Assembly (NCBI GenBank): GCA_051530055.1
Contig: CM121343.1
Coordinates: forward strand, 3,534,001 to 3,598,000
Source of the DNA: Neoechinorhynchus agilis
Taxonomy: Eukaryota > Acanthocephala
DNA length: 64,000 nt
Direction: 5' to 3'
Position 1 is the stretch's first letter, and each line of letters opens with the position of its first letter. The notes under the pieces are model-generated. The model searched no databases, had not been told where the DNA came from, and saw only the letters and a list, made by a program, of their open reading frames with translations. Below, one piece after another: positions 52,636 to 63,450 of the stretch. The position numbers and the translations under genes were made by a program.

Positions 52636-54350
52636 TCAATCGCCTCCGTTATTATTCTTGCGACTTCCACGGGAGTGTGTTTGATTCGACGACGCTAATT
52701 GCGATTGCCCTCGGGATACATCAAAGTGGTTACCGTTAGTGATAATACGGATAAGATTTTCACGGTTCGGATCATTGTCGAAAGCGCTTAATTCTGTTAT
52801 AATTTCAATAAATCTTTTGGAGATGATTATGTACTAACCGAACTGAGTAAAGTTAAAAAGTGGAGGTAGTTCCTTTCCATTTGGTAGTTGTTTAACTTTC
52901 TCGCGTAGCTCACTGAAATACTTATGAGTAAGTGCATGGAAAGGCAATAGGCGCTCGTTTGGCGTATATTGGAGTAACTTTGAAACCAGATCAACTGCAC
53001 TTGCTGACGCTTTTCCAGGAAATACCTAAGTTTTGAAGTTTAAGAATCCCCAAAAGGCTAGCGACTCACTGTAGCCCACGGACTTGATTTGATTTGTGGA
53101 AATCGAAAACATTCATAATGAGGGTTCATTGTTTTAATTTGTTCAGCGCTTGGTGTTCCGAGTACTTTAATAATTTCAACAAGCTGATTAACACCAGAAT
53201 CCCCTGGAAACACCGGACGCCCGAGAAGAAGTTCCGCGAGTACGCAACCAATTGACCACGTATCTGAATGTATTGTCAGTACAAATGAAATATTGTTTCT
53301 CGAATAATAAACGCTTACCAATGCTACATGAGTATCTCACCGCGCCAAATATCAGTTCCGGTGCCCTGTAATATCTGGAACAAATATAGGATACATTGAC
53401 AGAATCCTCAGTGAGAACTTTAGCACTGCACTTAAAGGTTTTAAAGCAAAAAATGGTTAACTAAATACGAACCTTCCAAAGTCACATAACTTAAGAATGC
53501 TTCTTTCTGGACAAATCAAAAGATTATGCGGTTTGATGTCTCGGTGGCATATTTTCTTTTGGTGAAGATAACCAACGGCTCTCAGCAATTGATAAATGTA
53601 TAGTCTAATATATATTTGTGGGATTGATTCTTTTGCTCGTGAATAACACCTCGTGATCCGATGGGCTGTTTCTGGGACATACTCTAATATAAGATTCAAA
53701 TAAATATCCACCGCTGAGTTTTTGTTTGTTGACGTAGAAGATCGCTTCTTATCAGATGATCCAGAGGACGAGAAGAAGAAGTAAGATAGAGAGACAATAT
53801 TCGGATGAGATATTTGGCGCATTATCTCCAATTCTCGGTTTTTAAAATGTTTATCCTGTAAAACCTTCTTTATCGCTATCGTATCATTGAACGGTATCAC
53901 CAGTTTTGCTTTATATACAATACCAAAACTCCCATTTCCAATTATAGTCGAGTCTTTGTATGCAATAAGTTCGGTTTTTTCGACTCGTAAACCCTCAATC
54001 AGTTCTATATCCTTCGTGGCCATTACGGCTATAATTTCGCGGTCATCGTTGCTGCAGTTAATCGTGGGTGGCTGGGCTTTATCGCCGCCGTCGCCACTGC
54101 CCCCACTTGCCTTAGAGCCACCTGAAAGTACTCGATTTCCGCCCGCTGGGAATGAAGAGCGGTTGTTGTTGTTGCCGGTCCCACTACAAGACGAACTTAC
54201 GGCGCCACCCCCACGACCACCACCAGCAACCGTTGAGTACCCATCTCTAGAGACCAATTCAGACATCATATTCGCTACCAAAGACGATCCATTGGTCCAC
54301 ATTCGGCTGATATGATCAGCATTGGTGAGATCAGTGGTGCTTGTGCCCAT
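52636..54350 (-). CDS. sgg: Glycogen synthase kinase 3 (shaggy)
   Basis: Ser/Thr kinase of Wnt and insulin signalling. Five exons on the minus strand: 54350-53473, 53425-53319, 53263-53070, 53025-52839 and 52793-52636; introns are 44-55 nt, all in phase, 507 residues. A long Gly/Ser-rich N-terminus precedes the kinase domain: [33 protein letters not shown] (includes the Arg of the primed-phosphate pocket), [20 protein letters not shown] and [18 protein letters not shown], where the first Tyr after Arg is the activating phosphotyrosine. [20 protein letters not shown] and [14 protein letters not shown] complete it. The C-tail FNFTQFELSAF matches LFNFTxxELS. An unusual Ser-rich insert ([14 protein letters not shown]) lies between the fourth strand and the hinge. 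The Ser9-type inhibitory motif is not obvious. Identity is certain. Confidence 0.95.
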
Positions 54351-54760
54351 CTTCTTAACCGGCGTCTACAATGTGAATCCACAAAACGATATCGTGACGC
54401 GCGCGCACACACGACCTCCGATCCAGAAGGCAAATTTAGTCACCACCACTACTGTCGCGCCAACAAAACGCTTCCGCCACTCTACTGCTAATGATGATGG
54501 CGGTGGTGACGATTCATGCACACTTAAAGAAGACACACACGTTCGCTGTACACGAACCGAAACCAAGCCAGACGAAACAATGTCGCCCATGACCGAAACA
54601 CAGAACATAGCGGTGCAAAATAAAGATATACCGTCAACGAAACAAAGCTCCGTTGGATCAACGTGGTGCCGGTAATGGCAACAACTGATTGCCACCTGCT
54701 CAGGCATTCCCATCGTTGGAAATCGCAAAATTTTATATGACACGGAAGAATCATAACTGA
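54351..54760. promoter_or_regulatory. Probable GSK3 promoter or 5' UTR
   Basis: GC-rich compared with the window, with CGTGACGCGCGCGCACACACG near 54393 just upstream of the start codon. ORFs on both strands here reflect composition. Transcription start sites cannot be placed. Confidence 0.4.
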
Positions 54761-54839
54761 TTTTTCAATCACATTACACCCGAAAAATTAAAGAAATCAA
54801 AGTTCTTTCGGAAAACGCTGCCCGGTACGAAATAACGGA

Positions 54840-54965
54840 TTTAATTTTTCCGCCCGTTAATACCTGGTTCAAAGTATCCACATCGCCGTGTTGAGAGGCA
54901 ACACTGCAAGCATTTGGGCGACAATTGAAGACGGCGAATAATTATGTTTATATCTTCAAACAATA
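54840..54965 (+). mobile_element. Short 5'-truncated LINE tail joined to a MITE end
   Basis: 54840-54860 (GATTTAATTTTTCCGCC) is the end of a family A MITE. From 54877 the sequence ACATCGCCGTGTTGAGAGGC to GACGGCGAATAATTATG is the last ~80 bp of the LINE tail seen at 57750, with the same 3' segment TTATATCTTCAAA, after which similarity stops. This marks the element's 3' terminus. Confidence 0.6.
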
Positions 54966-55790
54966 AATTGGTGAAACTTCGGTCGAGACTTTTGTGCATA
55001 CACTGATTTTCACAAACTCGAATCGCTTTCTCCAATGACTTTATTGCCGATGTGTTATGATTCAAATTGAGCTTGCCGTGAGTGAATGAGATCCGCGTGT
55101 TCCAAACTGCAATTTTACAAATCCAAATACATTTAAGACGATTTATTTCCTCAAATTTTGTAATAACTTTTAAAGAAGCCCCTCTTTAAAAATATTCGAG
55201 TAAACGTTTCTTCAGATTCATCGTCTTGTTTCTAAGCAACAAGAAATCATTTAATATGAAAACCTTTCTTGGCTGCATATTTTGTGATCTACAACAAAAT
55301 ACAATATACGGACGAGCCCTGTTCGATTTTGCCGTTCTTATAATCAACATTGGGATCATAGAAATTCTTATTTCCACCTCATCATGCACCTCTGGGCAAG
55401 ACGAAGAGCCTAGGACCTCAATAAAGCTTCTTTGTTGTCCTACGCAGGACGAGTCTTATTTCCAAATATTTTCTTTAATATTCTGCGCCCGTTTTGGTCC
55501 GCGCTATTTATTGTTTTGCTGGCATTTTTGCGTAGTATGCATACAACAATTTAGATTCTGTAAAGAAGTTCCACGAACCTTCCTAACCTTCAATCATAAA
55601 CCTTCCTAACCGGATTGGATATTTCCCCGCCCGACCGGACCTGTTATAGACTCCAAAATCAACTGCCACATTCATTTTAAAAAATCCGAACTCGAGTGTT
55701 CATGAGGACCCAAAGGTACATGGGTTCTATTCTTTTGGCTTTAAAACGTGTTATTATTATGTGTTCTTTGGTGATTATAACAATAGATAT
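54966..55790. other. Unassigned; one hydrophobic ORF
   Basis: A plus-strand frame at 55256-55609 (MKTFLGCIFCDLQQNTIYG, then hydrophobic IINIGIIEILIS) has no known motif. Possibly part of the Penelope-like remnant that follows, or chance. Confidence 0.25.
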
Positions 55791-55880
55791 TGATTTATTT
55801 GCTACCTGAAGAAGTCTGACGAGACGGACGAAATATTGAGATCAATGTATCAGTCTCTATTTTTATAATCACCAACCAAT
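55790..55880 (+). mobile_element. Hammerhead-like motif of a Penelope-like terminal remnant
   Basis: Reads CTGAAGA, then AGTCTGACGAGACGGAC, then GAAATATT, i.e. CUGANGA - helix II (GTCT/GGAC) - GAAA. ATTGAT upstream pairs with ATCAAT downstream as helix I. It shares ACCTGAAGAAGTCTG with 20062. Penelope-like elements carry such motifs in their terminal repeats. Remnant only. Confidence 0.4.
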
Positions 55881-56137
55881 ACACAGGTTTAGATTATTGC
55901 CATGCTCTTCATTAAACGACTGAAAGATGGGCCATCGCATTTGGAAATTTAAACATCCTTTTTAAACGGCAATTTTATTCGCCAATCCCTTTAAGCCACC
56001 AAAAAAACTAATCACAAATTATATCTTCACCTTCTTTATGTTACTCGCGTCCAAATTGTTTTTGATATCGCAGTAAAAGAAATCCAACTCAGTGGGCTCT
56101 GTGCCCAAGAAATCAAATGTGATAAATACTTTGGTTT

Positions 56138-56255
56138 AATTTGCGATAAAGTATCATCGGACGACGATGGACTTGGGATTTGCTAAAGACTTGCAATATT
56201 TCCTGCTAAGTCCTTAGAACTTAATACTGTCGACATCGTAAATTATTGATGGTGC
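56138..56255 (-). pseudogene. Fragment homologous to the start of the 37.3-kb coiled-coil gene
   Basis: On the minus strand ATGTCGACAGTATTAAG, then AGTTCTAAGGACTTAGCAGG and CCAAGTCCATCGTCG match 37282-37390. It has a stop (CTTTAG where the other copy has CTTTTG) after about 17 codons and similarity ends soon after the GATGAT. Upstream, GTTTTATTTGCACCATCAAT is also shared, so part of the leader was copied. A dead fragment, yet it preserves the ATG missing from the other copy. Confidence 0.65.
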
Positions 56256-56530
56256 AAATAAAACGTTCATCACTTAAAAGATTTGCATGAGCGTTTAAAC
56301 GGACTCTTTTATCAAAATGTTGAGGATCACACTTCCAATAACCTAGATAATGACAAACCTTGATAATGTCAGCATTATCCGACGAAATATGGGCAATAAA
56401 TTTGTCCATTTAAATCCCATGTACCATAATCGCCAAAACCAAGTATCGGCTTTTGCGCTACCCGAACTTTCAAAATCAATCAGCCCCATGAGACTAACGG
56501 AGAAGCGTTTCCATTGCTTAAAAATCATTC
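56221..56530 (-). other. Unassigned ORF next to the duplicated fragment
   Basis: The frame includes DNADIIKVCHYLGYWKCDPQ and ERFICTIN, protein-like but not recognised; ends at the fragment described at 56138-56255. May be a relic exon. Confidence 0.25.
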
Positions 56531-56680
56531 ATGGCGGAAAAATTGAAGGAATTTAATTAAATCCGATATTTCGGAACAATCTTGTGCCTTTTATCAAGGT
56601 TGTCTCGCAAATATTGAAGAAACAAACCTGGAAATCGGATTTAATAAAATTCCTTCAATTTCTCCTCCATAAAAAACGTG
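56515..56680. mobile_element. Foldback MITE, family A (right-arm copy)
   Basis: Inverse of the element at 45755-45920: TTCATGGCGGAAAAATTGAAGG to CCTTCAATTTCTCCTCCATAA. Belongs to the duplicated block. Confidence 0.7.
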
Positions 56681-56981
56681 AATAATCCAATCTTCAAACG
56701 CTTAAAAATCCTTGAGGCGTCATGTCGTTTGATATCGATTTCGCAAAGTACTCACTACAGCCGGAAAATGTTAAACGATTATCCAGAACCATTTATAAAA
56801 AAATCGATTGAAGATGAGCATTGTACATTTTAAAAAATTGAACGAGTCACACCCATCCGCACTATTCAGATCATGAGATCTCCTTTCCAATTGAACCAAT
56901 AATCCTTGACGTCATGTCTTCTATGACGTCATGTCGATCTGCGATTCTTTCGTTTCTACAGGAAACCACGTTTAAAATACC

Positions 56982-57179
56982 GTGAACGCTCCGATAACGC
57001 GCATCATTCCATCTCGTGCTCTTTTAGTGCGGAAAATCACGAGCGCGTCAGAGGAATCGCTCGTAATAAGAATGAAATGTTCAATGTGCCGGCTGTTTTC
57101 CTTTGCGGCTCGGAAGGATGGCAGAATTGCTGTTCAGGTGGTGCTGTATCTCTTCTACAACTTTATCAATCGAAATTAA
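56982..57179 (+). other. Short ORF, right-arm copy
   Basis: Identical to the 65-codon ORF at 45256-45453 on the opposite strand. No family recognised. Confidence 0.25.
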
Positions 57180-57749
57180 GTAACCGCCTTCAGCACTCAA
57201 TGAAAGTAATATTACGATTTTTATAATGTTTGTTATAGTGAACAGAGATTTACGGAATCTTCAATGAAGAAATTTGCACTACGGACGATTAATAACGGAA
57301 AAAACCCAAAGGACCACGGTTGAAAATCACTGTTCTTTAAGCTTGATGATTCCTGCCACAATTCTATTGTTTACCGAGAAATTTAAAAGAGGCAGCTATA
57401 AATGAACTATTTAATAGACCGACATTGAAATCGCAATGAACAAAAGGATATTGTGGAAGTGTAGACCAAAGATGACATTTATTGCATTAAACATTTTAAA
57501 ATCATCTTTTCTATAAAAAAACGATGCACTTTAATCTTTGAAATCGTAGATAACGAAATTATAAGAAATCAAATATATATGTTAGTAGTTGGAAGCGAAA
57601 GAAAAAGTTTCGAGTCAGAATAGATTTCAGTACTCCCCGGACTCCTTTCCCTCCATAGAAAAAACTAACCTGTTTACTAGTCTAAAACGAGGACTCAATT
57701 ATACAATTTTCTACAATCATAGGTTTTATTTTGAAGATATAAACATAAT

Positions 57750-58129
57750 TATTCGCCGTCTTCAATTGTCGCCTGAATGCTTGCAGTTTTGCCTCTCAAC
57801 ACGGCGATGCTGATCGCTTCACATCCTTCATAAGTTGAAGTCTCGCTACCAAGAGATCCGTAGGTCTCAACCCCAAAAGGCACAAACTCATGGGTTAAAT
57901 CGAGGTATTTCGCCGTTTTCCGTCCTTCCGTAACGGCTATCTCGCGCAAACTGCGTTGATCTTCGTATCGTTTAATTTTTCGCAGTACCACGGTTCCTGG
58001 TTTATATCGATATGGATTCTTTGGCAGCCTAATACAGCCACTGCCAGTCTTTTTAGCAGCATGATCACTAGCACCTTCCACGGTTTTTCTAGCAGTAGGA
58101 ACTAACAACAACAACAACACCAACAGCAA
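57750..58129 (-). pseudogene. Histone H3-like segment fused in frame to a LINE tail
   Basis: Minus strand: PTARKTVEGASDHAAKKTGSG, then LPKNPYRYKPGTVVLRKIKR and SLREIAV follow histone H3 (TARKSTGGxAP..KKPHRYRPGTVALREIRRY..LVREIAQ), with the STELLIRKLPFQ region missing. The frame then passes directly into EGRKTAKYLDL, HEFVPFGVETYGSLG and ISIAVLRGKTASIQATIEDGE, the RT-element tail seen intact at 27090. In the tail a segment present at 27090 (LQLMKDLKRRLQVTTGDV) is replaced by STYEGCE, so it is deleted. No start codon before the H3 part; TGT/TTG repeats precede it. Probably a template-switch chimera or processed-pseudogene fusion. Confidence 0.6.
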
Positions 58130-58176
58130 GACTTATTCATCATGGTAATATATACAGAGAAGTTTTAGTGACACGG

Positions 58177-61100
58177 TTAAGTAGTCCATCTTACCAACCT
58201 TTTGAAACAGAAACTCCTCAACTCTCCGGCCCAGGAGAAAGACAGGGTGTTAAGGTTGTCGCAGAAGGTTTTGACAAACAAAGACCTCGAATTCAGACCG
58301 AGTTTGATGGAGCGCTTAATCTTTTTAAAGGCTAAACTGAGCATTTTTTTCATTTTACCTAAATCTGTTCTAGGTGACAGATTTGAAGTAAAAGTGTGGC
58401 CCAAAATTCTAATTTTAAGAGGAGCGTTGGAAAACCCTGAGGAAGAGGTGACAGGGTTATTCATTAAATTATTAAAAAAGATTTAAGATCTTTCCGGATT
58501 CAGCATGAGCGAACTTTAAAAAGACATAAGCACTTCGACCTATTCAAAGATAAATTCATTTTTGGTAAAAAGGAGTTAAGATAATGAATACATTGACCAA
58601 TCAGGATTTTCATTTTTGGCTGCTCTGTGGGCGGAGATGACAAAAGTCAAGTCATCCGCATAGCAAGTGAGAGAGGCCCTTTAAAATTTTGAATCAAATA
58701 TTGTGACGCCAAAAGGAAGAGAATAGGTGACAGAGGTGACCCCTGTGAAACACCATTGGAAGGATAATATAGTGTCTTTGAAATGTCGTCTTCGAAGTAA
58801 AAAGATTGTAAATAAAATATTGTGGATACGTGTAATTAAATTGTGAGGAATACTGAAAAATTCAAGTATCTCAATAATAAAAGAAAGTGAAATCTTATCA
58901 AAAGCTTGAGAAATGTCCACGGCAAGCATAGCTCGCATGGGCTTGTAAGAGCAAGGAAAATTGGAGTAAATAACTGCTAAGGCAGAGTGAACTGATTTCC
59001 CTTTTAGAAAACCATGACAATTTGAAGAGATGCAATTATGATCATTAATGAAGGATCTCAACCTATTAGCAAGTGCGCGTTCATAAATGATTACATGGGG
59101 ATTTTGAAGCGAGATAGGGCGAACGTCTTTTGGTTCAACAATGGCCTTACTGCCATTTTTAACCAAGAAAATACGTCTAGAGACATTAATCTCTCTCCAA
59201 GCGTAAGGGGAGGAATGCAGCAAAGATTTGGCTAGAGGGATACACAGCTTTTAGGAAGCAGTGTGAAGATTTTTGTCCCTGGGCAGCCATTAGACGATCC
59301 CAACTTCGGATTTGTGGACCATACTTCGAGAATATCTTTTAAGGTGATTTCCGTGCGATTACAAAGTAGTTTGTAGTCGGGCCCGCGGAATGAAAAAGAA
59401 TATCCCCCAATGTTGTGGATTTTAACCAGGCAGCTAGTTTCGACTTCCAAGGTGTTTGGCCCTTATTTGAAAAGGTACGCCACCATTTGGAAGAATAAGG
59501 GACGAGTGTCGCAGAGACGTTGTTGTTGTCGGCAGCGGGCAGCCCAAAGAAGGCTCGAAAGAGTTTTGCATAAAAGAGTATCCCCCAATCTTTTGGCAGC
59601 ATAAAGTTGGCGTCCTAGAAAACGATGTGATCGGCTCACATAAGGGCATGAGAAAGTTTTAACATTACGACATAAAAAAGTATTAGCGGCCTTACTGACG
59701 AAGGAGTTAGCTAAAGGTAGGAAATCTGACAGATTGCAGTCCAAAAGTGAGTGTGAGAAAATGTTCTCGCAGACTAGCCGAAAGAACGCTAAATTTAAAG
59801 GTGATAAATGATACACCTTGCGTAGTCTGTCAATGTGACCCAAGGACCAAATTAAAATGTCATGTCCTAAGAGGTCGAAGGTGGAAACTTGGTGATCATA
59901 ATCGATTGAAAGATTCAAAACATTTTTCAATATAACTAGATCCAAGAAGGAATGACTGTTGGTGGTAATATTGTGGAACGACGGATTATTGGGCAAGATA
60001 AGAGAGTGGGAAGGTTTGACTGCGTTTACAATTGCCCGAGACCATCTTAAAGAAGGATCATTGAAATCTCCCACAATCAGATCAATGTTAGCCCTTAAAA
60101 GCCATTTGATTTTTTCCTTCACATGGGCACGATGAATAAAACCTGGCCTTATATATATGTTCGCAGGTGAGAAAAATTTCTTATTGTAAAATTTTTTGAA
60201 GATACTATACGACAATTCCTCGCAAGAATAGGACGTGACCACGGAGGGACTGAGGTAGGAATGAAAGATAGAAATTAGGCCTTGTGAATTAGGTTCACAA
60301 GGAGGAGAGACGAAAGAGATAAAAGCCGAAGAGTTTAAATGAGGTAAATGAGAAAAGAGTTGATCTATATTTAAGACACTTCGATTCTTGAATGAGCACA
60401 ATAGAAATTCCAGGTAAATATCTCGAGAGTTTAGAAAGGTTGGTAGCACCCCCACAATTCCACTGCAGCACCCTAAGATTCCCTACCTTCTCTGAGCCAT
60501 TGAGTCAAGGCTTCCTTGAATTGGCATTTGAGATCAGGTTGGCTGTTCCGCTATCAATTAGCCTGGATTGGGTTTCGATTATTCTGGCTACGAATTCTGA
60601 AGTTGATTCATCAATATCCATCATAACATCTTCCTCTTCATTAGAGCGAAATTCACCATTTGACTTTTTTGCTACTCTTGCATCCTCGTCAGACGTAATG
60701 GATCTTTTGAGTTTTGCTGGATCTTATTTTGATAAGCAAGAGGAGAAAAGAGCCGGAAGGTTTGTCAAATTATCGATTAGGGTACAGATCTTCCTTTCGA
60801 AAGCCAACAATGCCTCAGTGAGACGAGCTTGCATGATCATGAGAAGTTTGTTGCAGGCTTCTAATTTGCTCTCCAAAAAATCCATGGTCACAAATTGAGC
60901 TGACGGCGCATTGCCGGAATGTTCCGAAGTAGAGTTGTCAAATTGACGATACGAGGCTGCTGGAAGCGCTGAGTTGAGCTTCACTGCTGACTGCTGGGTT
61001 GGATTCCTGAATTTGCTCCTGTTGTCTCCACCGGCATTGAGAGACTTTTTAGCCCAAGCCCAATATTTCTTGAACTCAGGACAGCCTTCATAGAAGGACG

Positions 61101-62030
61101 AATGTTGTCCATGACAATTCACACACTGCTTTTTTGACTTAATACACTGATCCGAACCATGGGAGGCATCTGCGCAGTGGCAACATTTTTTAAGGATGGA
61201 TTGGGGCAATTTTGGCACCAGTGGCCCCATTGCTGGCAGATGGAGCATTGTGGGAATATGAAGTCATCCTGTTCATGGTTCGACTTCATCGCAAAGTTAA
61301 TTTCAAAGCAAGAGCAAAATTGTTGTGTGCATAAGTCGTCGCGAACTTGTCTTTGTCCCTCCACCATGGCACTCGAGATGGGTTGACCTGTCCTCCTTGA
61401 ATTAAGAAAAAACTTGATCTTGCAATTGAACGATTGCTCGAAATCTTCCCGCTCTTCATTGGTGATTGAAGGACCAATTCCTTTCACCAGAAATTGTACT
61501 TTTTGAGAGCTATATGAAACATCATACACTTCCTTGGGAAGATTAGAAATAGAGAAGTTGACCAATTTTTCCAACCAAGTATGTGACATCATATAAATTC
61601 TAAGCGTGCCAGCGAAATATGTTAAGTGATCGATTCTTTTAATGCCATCGTTTTTAAAAGAACGAGTCCAAGGGTTTACTATTTGATCGTACATGATTTG
61701 TTTGGGAAGGGTTGGTTTTGATTTGAAGATAGCTATGTATGGCCATTTTTTTGTCGGTGAAGACAAGGAATGTGATATTTAAATTTGTTTTGATGATGTC
61801 GACTGAAAGTTGTTTCCCAGGACTTGTGATTGTTGTAGCTCGAGATAAGAAAGTAGCTGCTCTCGCTTCTCCAGAACAAAGCCTCCATGATCATCAGAAG
61901 GATCAGGAGGTTTCGAAGGGTGTTCACTACTAAATACGCTTTTGCCGTCAGAACGAAAACTGCGCATGAAGTTTTGTGAGCGCGAATGATGTTTTTCAGT
62001 AGGAACTACAGCGTTAGTCACACGAGCCAT
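58177..62030 (-). mobile_element. Jockey-like LINE with ORF1 and ORF2
   Basis: Minus strand. ORF1 starts at ATG 62030 (MARVTNAVVPTEKHHS) and, after frame changes near 61780 and 61200, shows zinc knuckles CSICQQWGHWCQNC, CCHCADASHGSDQC and CVNCHGQHSSFYEGC, as in jockey-clade ORF1. ORF2 starts near 60470 with an AP endonuclease: LQWNCGGATN, VGDFNDPSLRW, SFLDLVI and LGHDILIWSL. Reverse transcriptase follows with EPKDVRPISLQNP, HGFLKGKSVHSAL, AVDISQAFDK, GVSQGSPLSPILFLLA and YADDLTFV near 58640, across at least two frame changes; then LKIRILGHTF and LNSRSLFVKTF. No RNase H is seen. The 5' leader, to about 62929, is interrupted by a SINE composite. Mutated but nearly full length. Confidence 0.8.
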
Positions 62031-62096
62031 TGCGGTAAAAAATCGATTTGGGTTTATTGCGATTGACGAATCAATCGGCGTTGGTTTAAAATGAGT

Positions 62097-62890
62097 ATTT
62101 CAATTTTAGTCAATCCCTTTCTTTTCCGGCTTATTTATTTAGGCATAAAGCCAAACCAATTACATCAGAGAAGTGATATAACCACATAGTCTCTAATGCA
62201 AGGTTAATGTACATTTCTCCGGATCCTCGGATACCTCCAGGAGGCGGGACTCATCAGTGAGTTTCCTCCCTTCAGTGGTATTTCGTCCCCTTTGGCTGTG
62301 CGTCATTGGTGGTAACGGATTCGAACCACTTGACCCCTAATCGGGATCACGGGCATTAGTCCACTTGACCACCTCGACACAACTACGAAATGTCAAACTC
62401 AGCCAGTTTATCGACTCAGGGTGAGCGCTGTGTTCTATTTTTTTTTAAGTTTTACTGGCAAGCCGGTATGTTATGATATTTCAATTTTAGTCAATCCCTT
62501 TCTTTTCCGGCTTATTTATTTAGGCATAAAGCCAAACCAATTACATCAGAGAAGTGATATAACCTGTCGAGGTGGTCAAGTGGACTAATGCCCGTGATCC
62601 CGATTAGGGGTCAAGTGGTTCGAATCCGTTACCACCAATGACGCACAGCCAAAGGGGACGAAATACCACTGAAGGGAGGAAACTCACTGATGAGTCCCGC
62701 CTCCTGGAGGTATCTGAGGATCCGGAGGAATGTACAAACTCTTAACCGACATTAGAGACTATGTGGTTATATCACTTCTCTGATGTAATTGGTTTGGCTT
62801 TATGCCTAAATAAATAAGCCGGAAAAGAAAGGGATTGACTAAAATTGAAATATCATAACATACCGGCTTGCCAGTAAAACTTAAAAAAAA
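62097..62890 (+). mobile_element. Composite tRNA-derived SINE insertion with target-site duplication
   Basis: Flanked by TTTAAAATGAGT at 62085-62096 and 62891-62902. Two SINE bodies lie head to head. In the plus copy the tRNA-related head starts near 62565 with A box TGGTCAAGTGG at 62573 and B box GGTTCGAATCC at 62617. Its body continues with CCAAAGGGGACGAAATACC to an A-rich end at 62890. The minus copy occupies about 62097-62379 with the same boxes inverted. In addition 62448-62563 repeats the tail in inverse orientation, so it pairs perfectly with 62775-62889. The head resembles tRNA-Ser in start and B box. The inverted 5' part suggests twin priming or nested insertion. Confidence 0.8.
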
Positions 62891-62896
62891 TTTAAA

Positions 62897-63450
62897 ATGA
62901 GTGCTTTGAATATACGCCTCTTTAATGCCATCGTAACAGTAATGAACGCACTTATCGAACAAAGTCAATGGATTTGTGACGGTTTTCTCACGAATCTGAT
63001 GCAAATCATAAGCAGATTTCATAACAAAAAAGTGGGATATCGTCGTCTACAAATCCACATATTGGCACGCAATGTTGAGCGTCGTCAAAGTAATGTTATA
63101 GATCTTGAGGTTCTGAAAGATAGGATCTCTTACTTTCTGGTCATGATCAGATGACGCTTATGGATTTGAACAATATTTACCGTCGGTATTTCACTGATTA
63201 TAATATAACGAGCACTGAGTTGCTCAAGATTCCACGGGTAGTTGACGTTATTAGTTCAACAAATAGAGGTATTTTTTCATGCAAGATCACATTCGCGTGG
63301 AAAGATATTCTTGTTGTGCGGATCAAAGACCGGGACTCATTTTTATTGCTTAATATTTCGTGGACAAAATCTACCTCGTCAGACATCTACAAATTGGTTT
63401 GGGTAGCCGTGCTCGAATCCCCTGCGCAATGTTCAGTTTTAAATCGTTGA
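62897..63450 (+). other. Right-arm copy of the duplicated unassigned ORFs
   Basis: Two plus-strand frames (VMNALIEQSQWICDGFLT and MTLMDLNNIYRRYFTDYN) identical to those at 44138-44664. The first extends upstream here into the LINE leader flank, so its start differs from the left copy. No family recognised. Confidence 0.3.

Noticed and set aside
54322-54743. ORFs on both strands upstream of GSK3
   Set aside because: GC-rich promoter composition keeps frames open; no motif or splice support.
62565-62640. A functional tRNA gene
   Set aside because: Good A and B boxes, but the stems do not close as a tRNA, and the sequence sits at the head of a SINE with a second inverted copy.
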